Below are positions 1 to 4,965 of a stretch of DNA of 7,527 bases, piece after piece. Positions within the stretch are counted from its first letter, which is position 1. Each line of letters begins with the position of its first letter. The notes under the pieces are model-generated. The model made no database searches. It saw only the letters and a list, made by a program, of their open reading frames with translations, and was not told the DNA's origin. The stretch spans positions 1-7,527 of the forward strand of contig URVX01000051.1 in the NCBI GenBank assembly GCA_900551395.1. Direction: 5' to 3'. The DNA comes from an uncultured Subdoligranulum sp. (GTDB taxonomy: Bacteria; Bacillota; Clostridia; Christensenellales; CAG-314). The position numbers were made by a program, and so were the translations under genes.

Positions 1-1
1 C

Positions 2-508
2 GTGGGCTATGCGGCTGCGGCTTTCGGCATGAAGGTTTTGTACCACAGCGCAACGCGCAAAAAAAACTTGGGCAGGGATTTCAGATACGCGGATTTGGAT
101 ACGTTGTTCAAACGCAGCGACTTTTTGAGCCTGCACTGCCCGTTGAACGAGGAAACGAGGGAGATAGTCAACAGCCGCACTCTGGGGCTTATGAAGCCGC
201 AGGCCGTGCTGATAAACACTGCGCGCGGGGGACTTGTAGACCAGAACGCTCTTGCGGACGCACTCAACAACGGGCGGCTGCGCGCGGCTTTGCTTGACGT
301 CGTTTCGGACGAGCCGATAAAAGAGGACAACATTCTGCTTGGCGCGAAAAACTGCTTTATCACTCCGCACGTGGCGTGGGCAGCGGCGGAAACGAGACAG
401 GATGTGGTATACGACGCGGCGGTCAACGTGGGCGCTTTCTACGACGGCTATCCCGACAATGTTGTAAACGGCGTTCCCGGACGGGAGGAATTCAGGAAAA
501 AAATTTGA
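2..508 (+). CDS. D-2-hydroxyacid dehydrogenase (glycerate/hydroxypyruvate reductase-like), 5' end missing
   Basis: This is the C-terminal part of an NAD(P)-dependent D-2-hydroxyacid dehydrogenase, a cytoplasmic enzyme that interconverts a 2-keto acid and a D-2-hydroxy acid. About 168 residues are present of the usual 310-330. The open frame enters from the left edge inside the nucleotide-binding fold (GYAAAAFGMKVL is the helix and strand after the glycine loop), so the GTG at position 2 is not a real start. Family residues are in place: Arg at about residue 75 (NTARGGLVDQ), Glu at 104 (SDEP) and His at 123 (ITPHVAWA), the usual catalytic Arg-Glu-His set. LHCPLNEETR and ITPHVAWA resemble the glycerate dehydrogenase/hydroxypyruvate reductase branch, but the substrate cannot be fixed from this part. 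After the second strand the sequence is YHSATRKK, with no acidic residue. The TGA stop overlaps the next ATG by one base, so translational coupling is likely. Confidence 0.9.
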   Translation: MGYAAAAFGMKVLYHSATRKKNLGRDFRYADLDTLFKRSDFLSLHCPLNEETREIVNSRTLGLMKPQAVLINTARGGLVDQNALADALNNGRLRAALLDVVSDEPIKEDNILLGAKNCFITPHVAWAAAETRQDVVYDAAVNVGAFYDGYPDNVVNGVPGREEFRKKI

Positions 509-882
509 TGACCGACAGACAATTCGTGATTGATTTTGCGCTGTCCCTTGCCGGAACAAGCGCCGACTGCCCCTTTGAGGAGGATTTTTTTACTACCGTT
601 TTGCGTCACAAAGCAAGCAAAAAATGGTTCGGGATTTTGCTTTATGCGCCGCTATCCAGGGTGGGACTTAAGGGCGAGGGCAAGACGGAGGTTCTGAACC
701 TGAAGTGCGACCCTTTCACCGCCGAGCTGATGCGGGAAAATTTTTCCGCCGTTCAGCCCGCTTATCATATGAACAAAAATCATTGGATTTCCGTCGTTCT
801 CGACGGAGACCTGCCGAATGAGGAACTCGAAAAGCTGATTGTTTTGAGCTATGAGCTGACGGGAGGAAAAAATCAGAGCTGA
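508..882 (+). CDS. MmcQ/YjbR family protein
   Basis: This is a 124-residue protein of the MmcQ/YjbR family, small CyaY-like-fold proteins often annotated as DNA-binding but without a firmly established role. Family landmarks are visible: PFEED at residues 22-26, an aromatic WFGILLY strand near 40-46, LNLKC at 63-67, and PAYHMNKNHW at 84-93, followed by the final helix ELEKLIVLSYEL. The length is normal for the family. The ATG at 508 is chosen because it shares its A with the TGA of the dehydrogenase and begins the family N-terminus (MTDRQFVIDF). The frame stays open upstream, but that stretch only shadows the dehydrogenase. An AGGA-type ribosome site (GGAGGAATTCAGGAA, 483-497) lies within the end of the upstream gene. 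The two genes form one unit ending at the terminator 45 bases downstream. Confidence 0.88.
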   Translation: MTDRQFVIDFALSLAGTSADCPFEEDFFTTVLRHKASKKWFGILLYAPLSRVGLKGEGKTEVLNLKCDPFTAELMRENFSAVQPAYHMNKNHWISVVLDGDLPNEELEKLIVLSYELTGGKNQS

Positions 883-887
883 AAGCG

Positions 888-906
888 AGGCAAAAACGGT
901 TTGCCT
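888..906 (+). other. Small hairpin just after the YjbR-family gene
   Basis: AGGCAAA (888-894) pairs perfectly with TTTGCCT (900-906) around a five-base loop. It has no T-run of its own and stands 20 bases before the intrinsic terminator at 927-956. It may protect the mRNA 3' end or simply precede termination. Pairing is seen directly; function is inferred. Confidence 0.4.
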
Positions 907-926
907 TGAAATTAAAAAACAATTCA

Positions 927-956
927 ACCGCAGAACGGCAGGTCTGCGGTTTTTTT
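927..956 (+). terminator. Rho-independent terminator of the dehydrogenase/YjbR unit
   Basis: ACCGCAGA (927-934) pairs with TCTGCGGT (943-950), an 8-bp stem with an 8-base loop. It is followed by an unbroken T-run at 950-956. This is a classic intrinsic terminator for plus-strand transcription and ends the two-gene unit. Confidence 0.85.
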
Positions 957-1308
957 ACGCTTTCCGCAACGTAACCGGAGAAAAGCCGCCGCCGTCGTTT
1001 TTGTATCGCAGAAAATACCGACCTCGTTTTTGCTGAAATTTTAAAGGTGCGAAATTCCGCATTTAAAAAAACAATGGCTGTTTGACGGCAGAGCGTCGGC
1101 TTTTGTAAAGACTTTTTTTCAGGTCGTATTTTTCCTGAAAATAATCGGCGCAATTAAAAGCGGAAACGCACCCTTGAAAGAGGGTGCGTCACCGTACAGG
1201 AGGTTGTTTCCGAAACCGCTCGAAAACAAGCAATGAAAAATGACATTGAAAAACATGAGTAATACTATTTAAAATTGTTTGTTTAATTTTAGCATGAATT
1301 ATTTTGAA
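957..1308. other. Gene-free stretch with several hairpins
   Basis: I find no convincing gene between the terminator at 956 and the region just before ku. The stretch holds imperfect and perfect hairpins: TTTAAA-GG-TGCG / CGCA-TTTAAA (1040-1067, two-base bulge, six-base loop); TTTTCAGG / CCTGAAAA (1116-1141, ten-base loop); and a longer element at 1161-1212 listed separately. A nine-base direct repeat TCGTTTTTG occurs at 995-1003 and 1024-1032. From about 1255 the sequence becomes strongly AT-rich. Open frames crossing this area on the minus strand carry no family signature and no good ribosome site. It may be a long leader of ku, a small RNA locus, or decayed sequence. Confidence 0.5.
1161..1212 (+). 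other. Nested hairpin with GAAA tetraloop, possible structured RNA
   Basis: CGGAAAC (1161-1167) can pair with GTTTCCG (1206-1212) and enclose a stable inner stem, GCACCCTT (1168-1175) with GAGGGTGC (1180-1187), capped by the loop GAAA. The inner stem can alternatively extend outward by two pairs (1166-1189). The 18 bases left unpaired on the 3' side contain AGGAGG (1198-1203), a perfect Shine-Dalgarno sequence with no well-spaced start after it. No T-run follows on either strand, so it does not look like an intrinsic terminator. I do not recognise it as a known RNA family. The pairing is seen; a biological role is inference. Confidence 0.35.
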
Positions 1309-1337
1309 TGTCAAATGATTTGTGAATAAATTTGACA
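1309..1337. promoter_or_regulatory. Operator-like inverted repeat upstream of ku
   Basis: TGTCAAAT (1309-1316) and ATTTGACA (1330-1337) are perfect 8-base inverted arms separated by 13 bases. The right arm contains TTGACA (1332-1337), a perfect match to the housekeeping -35 hexamer, although no good -10 follows at 16-18 bases. A weaker alternative promoter is TTGAAT (1304-1309), a 17-base gap, then TAAATT (1327-1332). The arms lie 114 to 142 bases before the ku start in an AT-rich tract, which is a plausible place for regulator binding. No regulator can be named from the sequence. Confidence 0.35.
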
Positions 1338-1450
1338 AAAAGCTGAATTGAAAATTTTTCGAGAGAATATTGAGTGAAATCGTTGTTATGGCTGCAAGGG
1401 TGTTAATACTTGTTCGAGATGGGAATAATAATCGCGATAGAGGTGATTTT

Positions 1451-2272
1451 ATGGCTGTCAAAGCAAGTATTTCATTCGGATTGGTGTATATTCCCGTTTC
1501 GCTGCAAAACGCGGTCAAGTCAAACGGCGTAGACTTCAGGCTGTTGGACAAAAAGACGATGTCAAAGGTCAGATATCTGAAAACCTGCGATGAGTGCGAC
1601 GGCAGGACGTTGGAGCAAAAGGATATTGTAAAAGCGTTTGAATACGAAAAGGGAAGGTACGTGGTCTTTTCCGACGAGGATTTCGAAAAGCTCAAGACTC
1701 CGAAGGACAAAACCATAAACATCGAGAAGTTCGTCGGGCTGGACGAAATCGACCCTATATATTTCGACAAGCCTTATTATGTAGTGCCGCAGGGGGCGGA
1801 CAAGGCTTATGCAGTGCTTGCGTCGGCGATGGCAAAGGAGAAAAAGGCGGGAATTGCCCGCTGCGTTCTCGGCAACAAGGAAACGCTGGCGGCTCTGAGA
1901 GTTAAGGACGGAGCGCTTTTGCTCAATACCATGTATTTCGAGGAAGAAGTGCAGACCAATCCCGTCAGGCTTCAGAGCGAGGGAGGAGAAAAGGAGCTGT
2001 CTCTTGCCCGTACTGTGATAAACGCCATGAGCGGAAAATTCAATCCCGCCGAGTTCAAGGACGAATATACGGAGAGGCTGAGAAAAGCCATTGACGTCAA
2101 GGTAGCGGGCAAGGAAATAACCGCTCCGAAAGGAGCGAGACAGCAAAAGACGCTGGACCTTATGGACGCTTTGAAGCGCAGCGTGCTGCTCAAAACGGAA
2201 AAGTCGTCAAAAGGCGGCGGCGTTTCCGTCAAGCAGACGCCCAAAGGAGAAAAAGCGAAAAAACGCGCTTGA
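1451..2272 (+). CDS. ku: Non-homologous end-joining protein Ku
   Basis: This 273-residue protein is a bacterial Ku, which forms a homodimeric ring on broken DNA ends and recruits the ligase LigD for non-homologous end joining. The N-terminus (MAVKASISFGLVYIPVSL) is the family's first strand. EYEKGRYVVFSDEDFEKL (64-81) and EIDPIYFDKPYYVVP (99-113) are typical core motifs, and AALRVKDGALLLNTMYFEEEV (147-167) is the dimer-core region. Residues 200-240 match the helical end of the core, and a Lys-rich tail (250-273) ends in KAKKRA, as in many bacterial Ku proteins. The length is normal. The ATG at 1451 is chosen because AGAGGTG sits five bases before it and the conserved fold starts there; the frame runs upstream to a TTG at 1370, but those 27 residues look non-native. 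No ligase gene is in the window. The hairpin shared with glmS follows one base after the stop. Confidence 0.95.
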   Translation: MAVKASISFGLVYIPVSLQNAVKSNGVDFRLLDKKTMSKVRYLKTCDECDGRTLEQKDIVKAFEYEKGRYVVFSDEDFEKLKTPKDKTINIEKFVGLDEIDPIYFDKPYYVVPQGADKAYAVLASAMAKEKKAGIARCVLGNKETLAALRVKDGALLLNTMYFEEEVQTNPVRLQSEGGEKELSLARTVINAMSGKFNPAEFKDEYTERLRKAIDVKVAGKEITAPKGARQQKTLDLMDALKRSVLLKTEKSSKGGGVSVKQTPKGEKAKKRA

Positions 2273-2273
2273 G

Positions 2274-2305
2274 ACAAAGCCGCAGGTATCATCCTGCGGC
2301 TTTGT
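2274..2305. terminator. Shared hairpin terminator between convergent ku and glmS
   Basis: A perfect 13-bp stem, 2274-2286 with 2293-2305, closes on a six-base loop (TATCAT). It begins one base after the ku TGA and abuts the glmS TAA (2306-2308), so one hairpin fills the whole gap between two convergent genes. The plus-strand right arm runs into CTTTGTTTATT, a fair U-rich tail; on the minus strand the tail is CTTTGTCTC, weaker. Bidirectional termination is likely, stronger for ku. Confidence 0.82.
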
Positions 2306-4126
2306 TTATTCCACCGTTACGGATTTTGCGAGATTTCTCGGCTTGTCTACGTCACGACCGAGTGAGTCTGCGGCATAATACGCCAGCAGCTGCAACGCAA
2401 CCGACGCGGGAATCATGCCCAGTTCCCTGCAATGGGGCAGAAGAATTGTATTTTCGAGCCGGGAAGACCGGCAGCACGCCGACGCTTCGGCGGTGGTGAG
2501 CAGCAATGTATCTGCGCCGCGCGCCTTGACCTCCTCGATATTGGACGCCGTTTTGCGGAAAAGAGATTTGTCCGTTGCCAGCGCGACAACCGGGGTGCCT
2601 GCTTCTACCAGAGAGATAGTGCCGTGCTTTAGCTCCCCCGCAGCGTAAGCGTTTGCGTTTATGTAAGATATTTCTTTCAGCTTGAGTGCGCCCTCCATAG
2701 CCGCGGCATAGTCGTCGCCGCGTCCGATGAAAAATACGGACTGCGCGCCGCACATGGCTTTTGCGGCTGCTTTGAGCCGGTCGTTCAGTCCGAGAACGCT
2801 TTCGACCGCCTGAGGAAGCTCGAGCAAGGCTTGAACGTAGCTTTCCTCCGGAGCGGGCAGCGTGCCGCGCGCCTTGCCCAGCAAAAGAGCGACGGCAAAC
2901 AGGCACAGCACCTGAGTGGTGTAGCCTTTGGTTGTGGCTACCGCTATTTCCGTGCCCGCGCGGGTGTGTACCGTTTTGTCCGCTTCCGAAGCAATGCTGC
3001 TCAACGGAGTGTTGACGACGGCGATAGAAGTCTAGCCTCTGTCCTTAGCCTGTCGTAAAGCAAGCAGGGTGTCGGCGGTTTCTCCGCTTTGACTGACAAA
3101 CACCGTTAAAGTGTTTTTGTCGGACAAAGCGTCTCTGTAGCGAAACTCTCCCGCAAGCTCGGCTTCCGCCGGCAGAGCCGCAAGCCTCTCGATAAAATAT
3201 TTTCCGGCGACTCCCGCGTGAAAAGCCGAGCCGCAGCCAATGAGCTTTACGCGATTGAAGCCTTTTGCCTCCTCGTCCGAAAATAGCTCGTTTTTAAGCA
3301 GTCTGCCGTCCAGAAAGGGAGCTGCGGCGTCGGCAAGACAGCGCGGCTGACTGAAAATTTCCTTAAGCATGAAATGCGGGAAAGCGCCCTTGTCGGCGTC
3401 GTCGTTGTTTGACGGAAGGGGAAGAAGCCGGGGCACGGTTTTTCTTCCGTTGCCGTCAAACAGAAGGATTTCTCCCTTTCGCAGCACGGCAACGCTTTGC
3501 TCGGGCATTGTGCAGCTGCGTTCTGCAAGTCCGCCGAGTGCGGGCACGTCAGACGAAACGAATGAAGCGCCGCCTGCCGAGCCTATGGACAGAGCCGAGT
3601 CTTTTCTGGCTGCGAAAATGCAGTCCGGCGCGTATGACGAAACTATTGCGAGCGCGTAAGCTCCCTCGAGAGCGGAAAGGGTGTTTAAAACGGCTTTGAC
3701 CACGTCTCCGTCGTAAAAATACTCCAGCAGCATGGGAACGACCTCGCTGTCCGTGTCCGACTGCAAAACAAAGCCTTTGTCTGCAAGAAAAGTCTTCAGG
3801 GAGGCATAGTTTTCGATTATTCCGTTGTGAACTGCGGCAAAAGCTCCGTTTCGTGACAAAAAAGGGTGCGCGTTGAGATCCGTCGCTTCCCCGTGCGTTG
3901 CCCAGCGCGTGTGTCCTATGCCGACAGACGCCTGCGGAGGAGGGGATGAAGCGAGCTTTTTTTCAAGACGGGCAAGATTGCCCGAGCATTTGCACAGCCA
4001 TATCCCTTTTTTGCCGGACAGAGCTATTCCGCTGCTGTCGTAGCCGCGATATTCGAGTTTTTTCAAGCCGGCAGCAATTATTGGCGCGGCGGGAGCGCCG
4101 CCGCATACGCCGAAGATTCCGCACAT
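2306..4126 (-). CDS. glmS: Glucosamine-6-phosphate synthase, interrupted by one in-frame TAG
   Basis: GlmS makes glucosamine-6-phosphate from fructose-6-phosphate and glutamine, the entry step to UDP-GlcNAc and peptidoglycan. The frame is 606 codons, normal for the family, but codon 365 is TAG (3032-3034). The first 364 residues hold the glutaminase domain: catalytic Cys2 (MCGIFG), EYRGYDSSGIA (25-35), HTRWATHG (72-79), HNGIIENY (100-107) and SDTDSE (123-128). They also hold the start of the isomerase half: CGSAFHAG (298-305) and SQSGETADT (345-353). After the TAG the same frame reads TSIAVVNTPLSSIASEADK, then EIAVATTKGYTTQ, KLKEISYI with the catalytic Glu at about 485, ELKHG with His at about 501, and the C-terminal NLAKSVTVE with the sugar-binding Lys at about 601. 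The ATG at 4126 has GGAGG five bases upstream. No reinitiation site suits a separate second protein. It may be a recent nonsense allele, an error or a read-through gene. Confidence 0.9.
3032..3034 (-). other. In-frame amber codon within glmS
   Basis: Read on the minus strand the codons are AAG GAC AGA GGC TAG ACT TCT ATC GCC (K D R G stop T S I A). In GlmS proteins this is the short loop between a helix and the next strand of the first sugar-isomerase domain, typically a G-x-x-x-L-A-I-x-N pattern, so TAG replaces a variable residue and neither adds nor removes length. The nearest possible restart, TTG at 3004, lies 27 bases on and has no ribosome site at proper distance. A single base change from CAG, AAG, GAG, TAC, TAT, TGG, TTG or TCG would create it. 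Confidence 0.9.
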
Positions 4127-4208
4127 ATCGTCCTCCGATTAAACGTATATAATTTAGGATATGTGTCTTGAGTCCGAGATGCCACCGTCGGCTGCGATTT
4201 CAGAGCAT
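4127..4208 (-). promoter_or_regulatory. glmS leader and probable promoter region
   Basis: Only 82 bases separate the upstream terminator from the glmS ATG, so a glmS promoter should lie here if the terminator is efficient. The minus strand holds an AT-rich patch with TATATA or TATACG (4151-4144) as a possible -10, about 20-25 bases before the ATG, but no good -35 at 16-18 bases. The ribosome site GGAGG is at 4135-4131. The gap is too short for a full glmS ribozyme and I see none. Confidence 0.35.
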
Positions 4209-4235
4209 AAAAAAACGCCGCGCTTAGGCGCGGCG
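4209..4235 (-). terminator. Rho-independent terminator after tcdA
   Basis: On the minus strand CGCCGCGC (4235-4228) pairs with GCGCGGCG (4223-4216) around a four-base loop, followed by seven Ts (4215-4209). The all-GC 8-bp stem and clean T-run make a strong intrinsic terminator, 10 bases after the tcdA stop. On the plus strand there is no T-run, so it acts one way. It separates the ABC-tcdA unit from glmS. Confidence 0.88.
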
Positions 4236-4245
4236 GCGAATAAAA

Positions 4246-4953
4246 TCAGTCTGAAATCAAATGTTTTAATATCGCGTCTGCGGCGTACAGTCCGGCTACC
4301 GCGGGTACGATTGCGCCGCTGGGAATAAATTTTTGTCCGCAGGGGGCTTGGGCAGGCTCCCGCGCCTTAACGGGCTGCTCTGGAGACCAGACGACCGTAA
4401 GATTTTCTATGCCTCTTTTTTTCAGCTCGGAGCGCATTTTGCGCGCTATGGGACATACCGAGGTCTCGTAAATGTCCGAAACTCTCAAAAGCGACGGGTC
4501 GGTCTTTTTGCCCGTGCCCATGCAGCTGACAAGCTTTATGCCCGCTTTCCGGCTTCTTGAAATCAATTCCAGCTTGCCGGGAAAAAAATCAATCGCGTCG
4601 GCAACTGCGTCCAATCCCTCCAGACGGAATCGGTCTGCGGTTTCCGGCGAGTAAAACAACTCGTGCACGTTTATTTCGGCGTCGGGATTTATTTCCTTAA
4701 GCCTTTTTAATGCCGCCTGTGTCTTTGGAAAGCCGACGGTGGAGGTCAAGGCAAACAGCTGTCTGTTTATATTGGATTCGTCCACCGTGTCTGAATCCAC
4801 AAGCTCCAGCGCGCCGACGCCGCTCCTTGCCAGCGCTTCCGCAATGTAGCCTCCCACGCCGCCCAGTCCGAATACTGCCACGCGGCTGTTTTGCAGCTTT
4901 TGGAATGCCGCGTCGCCGAGCAGCGCGCGGGTACGAATAAATCTTTCCGACAT
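4246..4953 (-). CDS. tcdA: tRNA threonylcarbamoyladenosine dehydratase (TcdA/CsdL, ThiF/E1-like)
   Basis: This 235-residue protein belongs to the ThiF/MoeB/E1-like ATP-binding superfamily, in the TcdA (CsdL, YgdL) branch. TcdA uses ATP to cyclise the t6A base at position 37 of ANN-decoding tRNAs to ct6A. Visible parts: MSERFIRTRALLGDAAFQKL, the family's N-terminal helix; the nucleotide loop FGLGGVGG (28-35); VDSDTVDESNINRQ (52-65) with the Asp, Asn and Arg that contact ATP; DAIDFFPGK (119-127); SCMGTGKKTDP (143-153); SVCPIAR (165-171); and PSGAIVPAVAGLYAADAIL (211-229). It is somewhat shorter than E. coli TcdA (about 268), as is usual in Bacillota. The ATG at 4953 is preceded by AAAGGA, which overlaps the TAA stop of the ABC gene; the gap is 12 bases, so both are probably co-transcribed. 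Their shared transcript does not imply shared function. Confidence 0.9.
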   Translation of the reverse strand: MSERFIRTRALLGDAAFQKLQNSRVAVFGLGGVGGYIAEALARSGVGALELVDSDTVDESNINRQLFALTSTVGFPKTQAALKRLKEINPDAEINVHELFYSPETADRFRLEGLDAVADAIDFFPGKLELISRSRKAGIKLVSCMGTGKKTDPSLLRVSDIYETSVCPIARKMRSELKKRGIENLTVVWSPEQPVKAREPAQAPCGQKFIPSGAIVPAVAGLYAADAILKHLISD

Positions 4954-4965
4954 ATTTGCAGTCCT

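Noticed and set aside
1116..1141. TTTTCAGG/CCTGAAAA hairpin as a terminator
   Set aside because: No T-run follows the stem on either strand; the T-run on the plus strand precedes it.
716..1153. Minus-strand open frame of 145 codons
   Set aside because: It overlaps the YjbR-family gene and the terminator, is rich in Arg/Lys/Phe with no family signature, and has no ribosome site.
1233..1262. Nine-codon reading frame MKNDIEKHE after AGGAGG
   Set aside because: The AGGAGG is 29 bases from the ATG, much too far, and a frame this short arises easily by chance.
1370..1450. Longer ku start at TTG 1370
   Set aside because: The extra 27 residues do not resemble Ku N-termini, and the ATG at 1451 has a good AGAGGTG site five bases before it.
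1189..1770. Minus-strand open frame of 193 codons opposite ku
   Set aside because: It is antisense to the well-supported ku gene, and its composition looks like a shadow reading.
2306..3004. Separate SIS-domain protein starting at TTG 3004
   Set aside because: It lies in the same frame as the upstream glmS part, begins inside a conserved sugar-isomerase domain and has no ribosome site; it is the rest of glmS after the TAG.
4148..4153. Perfect TATAAT on the plus strand before glmS
   Set aside because: No -35 at the proper distance, and it would drive transcription toward the convergent tcdA 3' end; most likely chance in an AT-rich patch.
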